Shown here: piece after piece, positions 37,053-48,643 of the stretch | How the letters are laid out: each line of letters opens with the position of its first letter | Numbering within the stretch: the stretch's first letter is position 1 | Program-made: the position numbers and the translations under genes | Notes under the pieces: model-generated | Told to the model about the DNA's origin: nothing | Database searches by the model: none | What the model saw: the letters and a program-made list of their open reading frames with translations, nothing else | NCBI RefSeq assembly: GCF_032854445.1 | Contig: NC_088296.1 | Location: forward strand, 11,446,706-11,510,705 | From: Liolophura sinensis | Taxonomy: Eukaryota > Mollusca > Polyplacophora > Chitonida > Chitonidae | Direction: 5' to 3' | DNA: 64,000 nucleotides

Positions 37053-37391
37053 AACCGGCCCAGATAGTACAGTTCGTAGAGCGTCCGCTTCGGGAGAGGT
37101 AGGTCCGGGGTTAATCATAGGTCGAGTCACACCTATGACTTTAAAAGAGGAACTTGTAACGTCGTCGCCTGGCGTTCAGCATGAAGGGGATAGTGCAACG
37201 ACTGGTTGACCCGTATCAGTATAATGGGTCGGACGGGGCCACTTACTTGGCTTCGGTAAATCGCCTCAGTGAAACAGCTCTAGATAAAAGAGCGGTGGAA
37301 ATCCATCCTGCAACAAGGAGGCACTTTACATGTGTTGTAAGGACTCCTTCGTCGTCATATGACCGTCACCCCGAAGCACTCACTCACTCAT
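37053..37391 (+). repeat. SINE-A, full length
   Basis: The head is CCCAGATAGTACAGTTCGTA followed by GAGCGTCCGCTTCGGGAGAG. The body contains CAGCATGAAGGGGATAGTGC and CAACAAGGAGGCACTTTACA, and the tail is CACTCACTCACT. CTCATTTTTTTC before (37032-37043) and CTCATTTTCTTTC after (37387-37399) may be a target-site duplication. The 3' core is partly altered (GACCGTCACCCCGAAGCAC). Confidence 0.9.
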
Positions 37392-38553
37392 TTTCTTTCT
37401 GCGAAGAAAAATTTCCACAAAAAGCAATTTTCCTATAATTCAAAAGGACACTTCGACAAAACAACCAAATAAACGCATAATACATCTGAAGTGAATTTTT
37501 AATGCGATAAATTACAACGGGTTTATATGTCATAACATTGCAAGCCCAATTCAAGAGAAGTCGAGCTATACGGGATGAGCGCGTGAAAAGAGTAAAACTA
37601 TTCGGAAACATAACGTAAAACCATTCATACAACAGGTATACTTGCCCTGCAAACCAATCAATATTAATCCAGAAACGCGAAGATTATTGTGTTGGGCAAT
37701 TCATCTGTGCACAAATGAAATTGTACGATACTGCAGACAAGTAAGATGCACATTAATTTATCTTTATATGCAGGACGACTAAAACTGACGATTTCAAGTG
37801 AATGACCTCATTGTGCTGTTGGCTTGAAATAGATGTAAAACTAGTTTCATACCACTAGATGCTAATTCCATCACCCCCACCCTTCTCCCCCACCCCATCC
37901 ACATTTTTATTCAGAAAGTACCACTCTTTTCATCCCCATTGTGAAACCAACAAATTATCAACAGCGTAGAGAATTTCACAAACCATATCTCGCCGTCATA
38001 GCAGATATCGATTTGCAAACATGCAGGTAGCATACGCGGATATTCCGTGCTGAGCTTTGACCTGTCACGTGTGCGAGTGGAAAGACCGATGCCTAATTAG
38101 TGACCAGTGAGAGAAAATTATAGGATGTCGATATACAAGTCATTGGGCAGTATGGCGATGTCCGGGCTTTGTCATGCACGCTAATTATAACGGTAGACAT
38201 AGGTGAGATGGGCAGAATAACTGGACCTTTGTTCTCAAAACAATCTAATCATAAATGTCCCTTTCGGGAAGGATTTCGGCTCAAAAATGTTTTGTACGAA
38301 TCCTGTAGAGTTGGAATGAGATTGACCAGGTGGGTGGGACATCATCCTTGCCTCCAACCATGTCATTTTACACATCAGTCCAGAATCGGAGGTAACTACC
38401 ATCTTTACCCAGAGCATTTAAATTTTCAGAAAACAAAAAATGGTACAATAGATCATGCTGTTACAACAAACTATTGTGGCACATATGACTGACTTGTCAT
38501 GTTATTCCAACAGAATACTTTTATTGGTGCTCGGGCCTCATTACCCAAAAGCA
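37392..38553. other. Non-coding stretch, unassigned
   Basis: No gene recognised. The plus frame 38169-38492 (107 codons) has no domain I know and no codon or splice support. Confidence 0.45.
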
Positions 38554-38766
38554 ATGACCCAGGAGACTGTCACCAATGTAGTCGCTGTGAGTTCAAGCCC
38601 AGCTCATGCTGGCTTCCTCTCCGGCCGTACGTAGGAAGGTCAGCTACCAACCTCCAGATAGTCGTTGGTTCTCCCGAGCCCGGTTTTTTTTTTCACCATG
38701 ATGCTGGCCACCGTCGGTTGAGTGAAATATTCTTCAGTTTGGCGTAAAACAATAAATAAATAAATA
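38554..38766 (+). repeat. SINE-B, nearly complete
   Basis: CAATGACCCAGGAGACTGTC, the B-box region CTGTGAGTTCAAGCCCAGCT, CTCTCCGGCCGTACGTAGGA, the core and an AATAAATAAATA tail. The first part of the tRNA-like head is replaced by unrelated sequence. Confidence 0.9.
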
Positions 38767-38920
38767 CAGTTTTATTGATGTACCTGGGCATTCTGTTGTC
38801 CGTATCATGATATTATTAGGCGGTAACATAAGTCATTCTAACATCACTCGGAAATCATCATAGCATTATGTTAAGTTTAACAGATTCGTTCTTAAATAGA
38901 ATATAATTATATATAATTAC

Positions 38921-39012
38921 AGTATAGAGAGTAAAACCACAGCAGCGACAACAGTGTGATAGCTGGCAAATTGTCACACGTAAGCGGTGAAATACGGCCA
39001 CTTGTCAGCTTG
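38921..39012 (-). repeat. Family C dispersed repeat
   Basis: AGAGTAAAACCACAGCAGCG, AGTGTGATAGCTGGCAAATT, GTCACACGTAAGCGGTGAAA. Reverse-complementary to the plus-oriented copies at 53444 and 58613. Confidence 0.7.
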
Positions 39013-39204
39013 AAGTCTGTTCCACAAAGCAATTGGAGGCCACGTCAATTGTAATTTCCTTGGCGACATAAGCGATTATTTGGAATGGTGTGGTTAAAAT
39101 TGATTCCTATGTTGAAAGGAGACCTAGCTTACACAGAAGCTTTATTGCAGCTCCGTATACTACAAAATAAGCTGTATTCAGTTTTACCTCCATACCTTAT
39201 ATTT

Positions 39205-39360
39205 ATTTCTTGTCTGATTGGATGTTTTGCGCCGTACTCAAGAATAGTCCAGTCATACATGCACGGCGGTGGCCAGCAATATGTGTGTGAGATGGGGGGG
39301 GGGGGGGGGTAAACCGGGTAGAGGGGGGACACTCATGATCCATCTGCATGTTACTGGCAG
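39205..39360 (-). repeat. SINE-B copy with expanded G run
   Basis: TGTTTTGCGCCGTACTCAAG, GCACGGCGGTGGCCAGCAAT, then a 16-base G run (39294-39309) where other copies read GGTGGGAGGAAACC. AAACCGGGTAGAG and TCCATCTGCATGTTACTG follow. It is the left arm of an inverted SINE pair. Confidence 0.82.
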
Positions 39361-39497
39361 ACTATGATTACCCTGGACGGTATACTGGATGACAGACAGC
39401 GTAACACATGCGCCACCTGTTCCTACTGATATACAGTGGTGTATTATGGAAGGCATAGACGTCATCGGCAGCATGATTATAGGGTCACTCGAACTCT

Positions 39498-39593
39498 GCT
39501 CGGTTTACTCCAACCATTATGCTGGCCGCCGTAGTATAAGTGAAGTATACTTAGTTCGGCGTAAAACACCAGTCAAATAAATAAATAAATAAA
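39498..39593 (+). repeat. SINE-B 3' fragment
   Basis: CTCGGTTTACTCCAACCATT, ATGCTGGCCGCCGTAGTATA, GTTCGGCGTAAAACACCAGT and an AAATAAATAAATAAA tail. It lies in inverted orientation to 39205-39360. Confidence 0.88.
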
Positions 39594-40375
39594 GGGTGAC
39601 TTAAATATGCCAGCGCGCTAAAGCCTTAACAGCCTCCATTGCATACAAAGTTAATTAAGACATGTCCAATACGTTTAAAACAAACCTTGTAGTCAGAAAC
39701 CTTAAACAAAAACCAGTCAAGAGAACGGTTTCATTCTCATGGAAGGATCAGGTGTGGCGACAAGACTGCTTGTCTGTTCCCGGAATTGTTGCAGTTGTAT
39801 TGTATGGCCATAAACAAAATCATTTTTAGTTTTAGTTTTATAAGTCGAAAAACATTACGATAAAATATCAGTCACGTTAATTCGTTATAGGGCGATACAG
39901 TAATCTGTCTCATAAAATACTGTAAATCAACATAAGTTTTGTCGCAGGTGGCTTTTTTTAAATTAAAATACCCCCGTCAGGTGATTTATGAGAAAGGCCG
40001 TGAGAAATTTGCGTCAGAAACGACATACCAGTAAGTGAGGCGTCTATGGCGTCCATTAATTCCAGTAGTGACGTCTGTCACAGGCGCGCAACCTTAGACA
40101 AAAGTTCCAACGTATTAGCAACAGACGACTGTTATGTGTGTCTGTATTTACACTGAAGCATGTCGTTTCGTCCACATTAAGAATCATCAATGACTCCTCC
40201 GTTTGAGAAGGAGTTTAATAAATGTATCTGCGCGTGATCTGTATCCTTTGAAAAGTTAAGTATTTTACGATTGATTTACAATTATCAACGATAAATACTT
40301 GCAACAACAGCCTATGACAATTTCTCCATTATCGGATATTCACTTCAGTTTAGAAAATAAATCTGTCTCTCTGAA
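39594..40375. other. Non-coding stretch, unassigned
   Basis: No gene recognised. CCAGCGCGCTAAAGCCTTAA at 39610-39629 resembles an inverted SINE-B head but is too short to call. Confidence 0.5.
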
Positions 40376-40548
40376 TGGTATTTAACATAGCATACTCAAA
40401 AATAATTTCACATTTACCATGGAATCCAGTATTATGGTGGGAGGAAACTGGACTGGGAAACCCTTTACCATCTGCAGATTGTTGACAGGCATCACGACTT
40501 ACCACGGGAGAGGAAGCCATCCTTGAACTTACAGCGACCGCATTGGGG
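40376..40548 (-). repeat. SINE-B, diverged
   Basis: TTAACATAGCATACTCAAAA, TATTATGGTGGGAGGAAACT, ACCATCTGCAGATTGTTGAC, GGAGAGGAAGCCATCCTTGA and CTTACAGCGACCGCATTGGG. More diverged than most copies, so probably older. The open frame on the minus strand here is the SINE. Confidence 0.85.
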
Positions 40549-41131
40549 GAAATCTGATATAGATGACAAATATCCGGCAACACGAATTAATTCTGTGCAA
40601 AAACAAATAATAAATCAGTCAGAAGTGGTTGTCTTATTATGAAAGTTTGATTAAATGTTAGTTGTTTGTATGTCGTCTTGTCTTGATTAATGTCGTGATA
40701 ATATCATGGCAAGGTTTTCAGTTTGGTAAGACAAACGTTTGTGAACAGAATTACACGCAATCAAGGAACGTCTTGTCAACATCAAAGAACGTGACATGGC
40801 TACTTGCTAGAGTCCTCAATGATTAGTGGTCGAGATGACAGAAGAGACAGCATAAAGGTGTGGTACATTCCATTCACAAGTTGCGCAGGAATGACGTTAG
40901 CCAAACGTAGCGTTAATAACACTGGAAGCTTTATCTGGGGTACAGCTGGATATAAATAACAGGCCTGAGAAGCTTGGATGACGGACTATTTATCAAGATG
41001 AGAGGTCATGACGGCAGGTGCGGAATTATTAACAGGATATATATACACAAAGAAAAATTTCAGGAAAAAAGTAGTACCAAATCTATTTTGTCGCAATATG
41101 AATTTAAACTTATTTCCGCGTTATTCTGTTC
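40549..41131. other. Non-coding stretch, unassigned
   Basis: No gene or repeat recognised. The plus frame 40974-41393 runs into the next SINE-B and is not supported. Confidence 0.5.
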
Positions 41132-41408
41132 GTTTATTCATTCATTTGATTTATTTATTCATTTGATAGATGTTTTACGCCGTACGCAAGAATATTTCAC
41201 TCATATGACGGTGGCCATTATTATGGTGGGAGGAAATCGGACAGAGCTTGGGGGAAAACCCACGACCTTCTGCAGGTTGCTTAAAGACTTTCCAATGTGC
41301 GGCCGGAGAGGAAGCCAAACATGGGCTGAACGAACTCACGGCGGAGGCATATATGAGAGGCGTCTGGGTCATTGCGCCACAGTGGCGTGCTAACTCCCTC
41401 GGCCATGG
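41132..41408 (-). repeat. SINE-B, full length
   Basis: Tail TTTATTCATTTGATAGATGT, core TTACGCCGTACGCAAGAATA, body GGAAAACCCACGACCTTCTG and GGCCGGAGAGGAAGCCAAAC, and a tRNA-like end (GTGGCGTGCTAACTCCCTCG). Three overlapping open frames here come only from this repeat. Confidence 0.9.
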
Positions 41409-43301
41409 AGGGAAACCCTCTCACCCAGCTTTCCCACTGTTATTCTGTTGCAAGACTGCCCATAAGACGTTACCACAAAGGCTTGAATGAACAATAGACT
41501 ACACGGTTTAGGGCTGAGTTACTTCAAAATGTTCACTTTCCCCACGGACAGCCTGTTGGGCATTGTATTAGACAAGGACATAGCTGAAGGAGGATGGTAC
41601 AACAAAAAGAGTAAAAACCGCCAACAGAAACTGAACTAAGAGATACACCTTTCAGTGAACCCATAAAGCCGACCCATGTAATCAGGGATGGATTCGAACT
41701 CAGAACTTCATTGGTTATAGGTCCGCGGTCTCCAGAAAAAGAAATCGCCAAAAGGCTGTGCTAATGGTTTTTTAACATGCATCTGTAGTCCTTTATCACA
41801 ACCTAATGATCGTTTAAGGCCACGTAGGTTACACTGAATTTGTACATATATTTATGTATTCAGAACGAACCATGTTAATTATATAATTCGTGAACTAAAT
41901 GAACTGAAATGAACTTGTTTGTGTGTATCAAAAGTACGAAAACAGTTTGCCACAGGTCGGTGGTTTAATCAGGCCATTCACGTTTCCTACGCCCATAAAC
42001 CTGACTGTCAACAATCATATCAATAAATAAATAAATAAATAGTTCTGTCACATGCAAAATGTAAGGAGGTGGTAAACATTACATTATGTTGTAGGCCAAT
42101 ACATCGGTTCCATTTCTCCACAAGCAACACACCTAATGCAACTGTTGTTCAATGCATTTCCATATTGCTGGGCAAATTTACCATCTGCCGTGACACGTTG
42201 AATGGCTTGGATGCAATTGAGCAGAAACACGACTGTCATAACAGATATGGTTACGTGTAAATCAAACAGGTGTTACCATGAATCCGTTATAGTTATGAAA
42301 CTGTCACCGATAAGTGCAATAGGTTTCAATACACAGTCGTACGTTGTCGGCTTTGGAAACTCATATTCCGTACGGTGGTGTGTTGGGTACAGCTTACTTC
42401 TACAGACTTTTAATAATACTCTCCAACACGCAGTTGTCCTTATGAGCGAAGACCATTGACACGGTCGACCGGTGAATTTCACTCACTCCACGGGTCATTG
42501 AGCGCGACTATGAGATATAAGTGAGATAAGTCGATGGAATAGATTATCTCACACAGGCCAAGGTTCCAGCTGCGTGCACGTAATGCGTGTTGTGCATGTC
42601 CGATTTCACGCAGACATAAATAACTGCGCAAACTCAAGCGATAACGCACGCGGACAAGGCAATTGCTGTGTGTGTGGGATATCGCTTGGGGAGTTCTACG
42701 CCCGTAACAGCGCTGACCGCGCGCTATTAAGTGGCATTTATTTCTATACAGTGGGATATTTAATTAATAAATGCATAACAGAAGTCACGCAAAGTGTGTA
42801 ATGTCGTACTGTTACATTGATTATCTTGTAATTACAGCAAAAGTCAGGATAAAATTTATTGTCATTCACATCTGATTGTGATAACAGTTTCATGCAAAAA
42901 GGTAATGAGCGCATGCTATTTGACGTGGCGTTGCCAGCCCATGAAACTCTTGACCTTTCTGAAGCATTTAAAGGTTTATAGAGTTATTTCCCTGGACAGT
43001 TTTTCACCAATGACACCAATAAACAAATGGCATAGCAGAGCTTAAGAAGGTCAGAAATATTATCGCAACTACTTCGACAAAAATATTATTCCACACACGG
43101 AAATCAATAGCGATAGCTTATGCTGTTGAAGAAAGGATTACGCAATTCCGCAAATTTTAATCAAGGACGTGTTTATCTATTTATGTTGATGACATGCTTA
43201 ACAATAGTAAATCTCTGACCAACTTTCCCCGCGCGGCATACTCAACTTTCGTGGCACATGGCGCATATTACACGAACCTCAGGCAATCTAATAAAACACT
43301 T
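41409..43301. other. Non-coding stretch, unassigned
   Basis: No gene recognised. An ATAAATAAATAAATAA run at 42022-42041 may be the remnant of a SINE-B tail. A B-box-like sequence (inverse of GATGGATTCGAACTCAGAAC, about 41688) has no matching A box. Confidence 0.5.
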
Positions 43302-43436
43302 ACAACATACAGAGTGAACACAGGACAGCAACGACACCGTGATAGTTGGCAAATGGTCACATGTAACCGGCGAAATCCGCACTCAGTTGAGCTGGCTTAT
43401 GGTTTTATTCTAACTGTTCGTGTATATGGTTAAAAT
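43302..43436 (-). repeat. Family C dispersed repeat
   Basis: ACAGAGTGAACACAGGACAG, GTGATAGTTGGCAAATGGTC, CATGTAACCGGCGAAATCCG and TTATTCTAACTGTTCGTGTA. The longest minus-oriented copy in the window. Confidence 0.72.
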
Positions 43437-43521
43437 GTAACAACCTCAGCACCGTGAGGAAGTAAGCCTGTGAAAGAGAGCCGACCATTCAGGCTGAGTT
43501 TGAGCCAACACTCCGTGTGTT

Positions 43522-43732
43522 CTATTTATTTATTTGATTAGTGTTTTACGCTGTTCTCAAGAATATTTCACTTATACGACTACGGCCAGCATTATGGCTG
43601 GAGGAAACCGGGCAGGGTCCGGGGAAAAGGTAGCTGACTGACCTTTCCACCTACGGCCGGAGAGGAAGACAGTATGAGCTGGACTCACAGCGACGGCATT
43701 GGTGAGAGGCTCCTGGGTCACCGTGGGTTCTA
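43522..43732 (-). repeat. SINE-B, nearly complete
   Basis: Tail TATTTATTTATTTGATTAGT, TTTTACGCTGTTCTCAAGAA, GGCTGGAGGAAACCGGGCAG, GGCCGGAGAGGAAGACAGTA, and the inverse B box around GGACTCACAGCGACGGCATT. Truncated inside the tRNA-like head. Confidence 0.9.
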
Positions 43733-44106
43733 AATCCTGGTTCCTGGTAAAGAGCTGATTATATGAAAAGACTGACATCGCCAGCGGTCCACTGCCGTTT
43801 GGCCACGGTGAATATGAAAAGTTTTCAGCTTTGCCGACCACCACCGGTATGCTACGTCATGCAAACACACGAGTCGCCGGTTCTGGCTATCCGGTGTCGT
43901 CTGTTGGGTGTATGAGAAACACACCTAACATTTCATAGTCACCTCTAACTACCCTTCCCCTTTCTCCAAAATCACCAGTATAAAATATTTTCTGCTTATT
44001 TTCTCTGCCTTCGCTCATCCAGTATTGCGAGAGAAGGGTGGATATCACGTGAATAGATAACATGATTCGACTTCAGTATCTAATGTACATTATGTATGAA
44101 TATTCT
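43733..44106. other. Non-coding stretch, unassigned
   Basis: Spacer between two SINE-B copies; nothing recognised. Confidence 0.5.
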
Positions 44107-44366
44107 TATTTATCTATTTATTTATTTATTTATTTGATTTGTGTTTTACACTGTCAGCCGGACTCAAGAATATTTCACTTATACGACGCCGGCCAGCGTT
44201 ATTATAGGAGAAAACCGAACTGAGCCATCCACAGGCTGCTGACAGGCCTCCCAACGTACGACCGGAGAGAAAGAACTGGACTTGAACTCACAGCGACGGC
44301 AGTGGTTAAGGACTTTTGGGCCAATGCCCTGGGTTGGCACACTAAGCACCTCGGCCACGGAGACAG
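44107..44366 (-). repeat. SINE-B, full length
   Basis: Tail of ATTT repeats, GTGTTTTACACTGTCAGCCG (a small insertion within the core), TATTTCACTTATACGACGCC, CCAACGTACGACCGGAGAGA, and a tRNA-like head ending GGCACACTAAGCACCTCGGC. The middle section is deleted in part. Confidence 0.9.
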
Positions 44367-45149
44367 CAGTCTACGTATATATCAGTATTGTTAAATTTAC
44401 TAAATCTTTACTAACTTCTCTCTTAAACATCGAAATGATATCAAGCAAATCTAAATATACCTGCAATTAGTCTTTGATATAAAGTATTGTGTTAGGGACA
44501 ACTATACATGAATAAAAACTATGCATGCATAAAACAAGAACGATCTTTACGATCTTAATGAAACGATTATCACAAGTTAGATAATTAGATCAAATTCTAT
44601 GACTTGGACAGTTGTTGGAACAACCATTGTGTCCGTGGGTTAACTGTCACCGATGGGACTGAGATGTCTAATGCTACAGGCAAATCAAATGGGTTGATGC
44701 CAAATACTCAAAAAACTGAAATAACCCACTCGAACTAACATCTGGAAAACTCAAAACTCATTGGCTAAAAAGGAAATACATTGACTGCGATAATTGATTT
44801 GCACACGCTTTTCTTTTATACTAAGGCTTGTTTTTTTTTTCACAGGCTGAGTTTGATTTTATTACTCGTTGTGTATGAACGTCTTGTTTTTGAAATAATG
44901 CGTGGATACAATCCTTGAACTGGTTTCCCCTCTGACAAAACTATACTTATTGCAATGTCCTATTTTAGCCGATTATTATTATACAGCAGACAACCCAGTT
45001 GTCTTCTGAAATACGATATGGTTTTCAAAACCATGTGTCATCTGTTGCATTTTTACTCTTTAAGGGTTGGAGGTGAGAAAGAGTAAATTAGCCTCATACG
45101 ATAAAGCCATTATGCTTCACAGTAGTACGTAACGCCACGAACAATGTAG
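44367..45149. other. Non-coding stretch, unassigned
   Basis: AT-rich; nothing recognised. Confidence 0.5.
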
Positions 45150-45765
45150 GTTAGTTTTTTTCCCTCAGAACGCCTATGCCCTATTTTCAGTACCATTTAA
45201 TTCCTTACATGGATTTCCCGTTCAGAAACTGGTTGATCACATCTAAAGACCACTGTTTATACGTTGAGTTTCAGTTTTAATACTCTCACCAAAGCGATAA
45301 CTGTGAGTTCAAGTGAGGCTCATGCTGGCTTCCTCTCCGGCCGTATGTGGGAAGGTCAGTCAACAACCTGCGGATGTTCGTGGCTTCCCTCAGGCGTTTC
45401 CCGGTTTCGTCCCACCAGAATGCTGGGCGCCGTCGTATAAGTGAAATATCCTTGAGTAAGGCGTAAAACACCAAACAAATCTAACAAATCAGTTTTAAAA
45501 TGGGTGGTCAGGCTGGTAAGATTGGAGAAAGAAACATTGTTTATACTCTGGTTTTCCGTTCAGAAAAGGTGTAGTGTTTTCTAAAAATAACTTGTTTTCC
45601 ACTCAGAGAAACGCATGGTCCTTTCTATAAATTCCATACAGAAAGGTTGAGGTCTGTTATGAAAACTAAAGTTTACATGCGGGCTTTTCATTCTGAGAGG
45701 AAATTGTCTGTTCTAGAAATCAGCTTTTAATGTATGGGTTTGCCATTCACAAACAGTGTAGTCTC
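45150..45765. repeat. Degenerate tandem repeat interrupted by a SINE
   Basis: Loose repetition of a phrase like TTTCCCGTTCAGAAACTGG (45216-45234), TTTTCCGTTCAGAAAAGGTG (45551-45570), TTTCCACTCAGAGAAACGCA (45596-45615), TTCCATACAGAAAGGTTGAG and TTTGCCATTCACAAACAGTG. Spacing is irregular (roughly 45-70 bp). SINE-B 45281-45490 lies between the first and the later units. Confidence 0.5.
45281..45490 (+). repeat. SINE-B, nearly complete
   Basis: TCTCACCAAAGCGATAACTG, GAGTTCAAGTGAGGCTCATG (B-box region), CTCTCCGGCCGTATGTGGGA, GTTTCGTCCCACCAGAATGC and TAAGGCGTAAAACACCAAAC. The first part of the head is missing. Confidence 0.92.
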
Positions 45766-46343
45766 CGTTCACTTCCACATCTATCCATTTTAAGTAGCAG
45801 TCCTGATCCTATTATGGAAAACGCACAAAAGTTGGCCTCTGTAATTTCGTTGTCCTGGATACACGTGCCAGATGTGAAGGTCATTTCCGGCACGCTTCCG
45901 ACCAGAAAGATGTTTGACTGGCAAAATTTGCTTCAAACAATGCCACGCCTGGAAAGATTGGATCACTGGGCAGATGTTGTTAATAGATGACCTGTACAGT
46001 CGGAAGCGGGCATCCTAGCCGAAGTTACGTAATTCTGTTCGCATAAGATGACTCCGGTAAAGGACTCGTGCAGTGCTCTACCAGATCCTCTTACGTGACT
46101 CTCGTGACAAACGTGAACAAGCGCTGAAGGAAACAAATAAGGGAAGTCCTATTTAACAACATTCTGCAGGCTTCAAATTTAAATCCTTTGCAACACGCTA
46201 TCCTCAACAAAATGATATGATCGTATGCTTCATTTACAGAAGACTTTTTATTTGAAACTCATAATAATCACACTTCCGTTGGGCAATGTTGGGGAAATAC
46301 ATCCCATTCAGTATATCACAAATGCGTATCCTGACATCCCACA
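45766..46343. other. Non-coding stretch, unassigned
   Basis: The plus frame 45730-45990 (86 codons) has no recognisable domain. Nothing else is seen. Confidence 0.45.
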
Positions 46344-46344
46344 C

Positions 46345-46375
<31 letters not shown>

Positions 46376-46685
46376 TTTGAGGGCTTTCGTGGTTCAGTTG
46401 GTTAGCACGCTAGCGCACCATAATGACCCTGGGGCCTCTCACCAATGCGGTCGCTGTGAGTTCAAGTCCAGCTCATGCTGGCTTCCTATCCGGCCGTACG
46501 TTGGAAGGTCTGGCTGCAACCTGCGGATGGTCGTAGATTTCCCCCGGGCTCTGCCCGGTTTCCTCCCACCATAATGCTGGCCGCCGTCGTATAAGTGAAA
46601 TATTCTTGAGTACGGCGTAAAACACCAATCAAATAAATTATTTATTTGATTGGGGAAACCCACGATCATCCGCAGGTTGCTGCCA
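46344..46685 (-). repeat. Host SINE-B split by a younger SINE-B
   Basis: An ATTT-repeat tail (46344-46380) and, after the insertion, TATTTATTTGATTGGGGAAA with CCCACGATCATCCGCAGGTT form one minus-oriented SINE-B. The core between GATTGG and GGAAACCC is deleted. It is interrupted exactly at the TATTTATTTGA repeated on both sides of 46381-46638. Confidence 0.85.
46381..46638 (+). repeat. SINE-B, full length, with target-site duplications
   Basis: Best full-length SINE-B. The head CGTGGTTCAGTTGGTTAGCA supplies the A box and GTGAGTTCAAGTCCAGCTCA the B box. The body has CTATCCGGCCGTACGTTGGA and GTCGTAGATTTCCCCCGGGC. The core is GCCGCCGTCGTATAAGTGAA and TTGAGTACGGCGTAAAACAC, and the tail AATCAAATAAAT. 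TATTTATTTGA occurs at 46370-46380 and 46639-46649. It inserted into the tail of an older copy in the opposite orientation. Confidence 0.95.
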
Positions 46686-46892
46686 TCCTACATCAAGTGA
46701 TATCATGTACGAGAAAAGACAACATGAGTGACATGTAATCACATGTACGCTCACTCTGCTAGTTGTAAATACTATCCGTCTGATATAACTGGATTACACA
46801 GATCATTCCGATAAAGTGCAGTTAAACTTTACCAGATGTATATTACGCGTTGCAAGGGCTGAATTAATTCTATATGGATTTTAACTTTTATT

Positions 46893-46970
46893 GCTGAGTT
46901 CAAGTCCAGGTCATGCTGGCTTTCTCTCCGGCCGTATGTGAGAAGGTCTGTCAGCTACCTGCTCATAATG
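46893..46970 (+). repeat. SINE-B internal fragment
   Basis: GCTGAGTTCAAGTCCAGGTC, GCTGGCTTTCTCTCCGGCCG and GAAGGTCTGTCAGCTACCTG. Only the middle of the element, with the B box, is present. Confidence 0.8.
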
Positions 46971-48170
46971 CGTACTGTACCAAGTACGTCTATACAATTA
47001 TACAGAGGCCCATTCAGTGCGTTATATATCACGATGCCAAGGCATGCAGTGGAATTTTGTTTTACTGATATTCAAACAAACACCCTATTAACACTGCACG
47101 TTACATTACTGTCAACAAGGCAAACATCGATTTTTATGGTGATTACATCGTCCGTTAAAAAAAATATGACGTTATCGCTAATTGCTCCATTGTAGCTGAA
47201 TATACCCTGGGTTAAGGTATAATAGTAACAGTAAACAAATTATCACCGTATTATAGCAGTATATGGTTGGAAAATCAACCTAGGCGATGACAAATTAATG
47301 TAGTCGAACTCCATTCACTGTTATTCGATCGACTAAGTTCGAGCAAAACCATTGTCCCTATCAAAATTGCAGGACTAACTGAAGTTGGAATTCTGTGTGC
47401 AAGAAATCTTTCGCACAAGTCACTCAAAAAAGAGACAAAACACGCTGATAGAATCGCAATGTTTTTTAACCTATGCTTAGTACATTTGTATATGTCTATC
47501 AAGAGCGAACAACTTGTCTTATCATATATAATGTGCTGACATACGATTTAGCCTGGAACCAAACAGACAAGTACGCGCCGTAAGAAAAATGGGTTCCACC
47601 TCGGCAAGTCACACACACATAAAACTTTCAGGAGCCTTATAGAGTCGTGGGAGGTGATATCTTTTAGCCTTCAATATCAGTTTTTAAAGTTTGTGTTTAA
47701 GGGTAAAGCAACATATTTGTGATGCTTGTATTTTATGTTCAATTGAAGAGACGCTACAAGTACGTGTGATACAACATAGAAATAACATACTATGTCCATC
47801 ATTTCCGGGGTTGTGATTTTTAATTGGAATCGCGGTATTTTAATATATGCGTTGTGACAGCTGCCAAATCCATGTATTACACGCTGTTTACATTTGATGT
47901 TTAATCCCGCAATGCCTACACAGCAATAAAGTGTTGTTAAATAGGAACCTGAAACCAAACGTTACGGCATATATGTATGTGAGAACTTTAGCATAATTTA
48001 AAACATGTGCGGCATAGATATCATAAAGCACTTTCATACCAAACTTTCAGCAGTTTGAGTGGAGTCTTCATCAGAATATGTCAACCCTTCACAGTAAAAC
48101 CAGAACAATTTGATGCAATGCATGTTGGACATATTACCCTGACAAAAGTAATGAGCAAATCGAGTAACAT
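46971..48170. other. Probable intron of the receptor gene, unassigned
   Basis: Downstream of the minus-strand receptor exon. I searched the minus frames (47275-47502, 47677-47958) for the next ligand-binding-domain exon and saw no resemblance. Confidence 0.45.
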
Positions 48171-48396
48171 GTCTTGTGTACTCGTATACATGTATATATT
48201 TGGTGTACTCGTATACATGTATATGTCTTGTGTACTACATACATGTATATGTTTTGTGTACTATATACATGTATATATCTTGTGCACTCGTATACATGTA
48301 TATATTTGGTGTACTCGTATACATGTATATGTCTTGTGTACTCTTATACGTGTATATCTTGTGTACTCGTATACATATATATGCCTTGTGTACTCA
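48171..48396. repeat. 27-bp minisatellite array
   Basis: About eight copies of a 27-bp unit with GTGTACTCGTATACATGTAT and ATATCTT/ATATTTG. Every unit carries a small palindrome (ATACATGTAT). The unit is nine codons, so frames such as CTRIHVYIW remain open, with no coding meaning. It lies in the inferred first intron of the receptor gene. Confidence 0.92.
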
Positions 48397-48445
48397 CATT
48401 CAGGACATGCACAACCGTATATAGAATATAACATATATACATCAT

Positions 48446-48643
48446 GCAAATACCAGCCTTTGCAAAGAGATATCAGTTTCAGAGAGCACGCCCAAATACC
48501 AGCCTTTGCAAAGCGATATCAGTGTCAGAGAACACGCCCAAATACCAGCCTTTGCAAAGCGATATCAGTGTCAGAGAACACGCCCAAATACCAGCCTTTG
48601 CAAAGCGATATCAGTGTCAGAGAACACGCCCAAATACCAGTAG
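48446..48643. repeat. 46-bp tandem repeat, about 4.3 copies
   Basis: Units carry AATACCAGCCTTTGCAAAGC, GATATCAGTGTCAGAGAACA and CGCCC. The last three copies are nearly identical and the first (48446 on) differs at a few sites, so expansion is recent. The 214-codon and 98-codon open frames through it are repeat artefacts. Confidence 0.95.

Noticed and set aside
40974-41393. 139-codon plus open frame
   Set aside because: Its second half is SINE-B in reverse; the first half has no recognisable content.
46971-48170. Second exon of the receptor gene
   Set aside because: None of the minus-strand open stretches resembles the next part of the ligand-binding domain.
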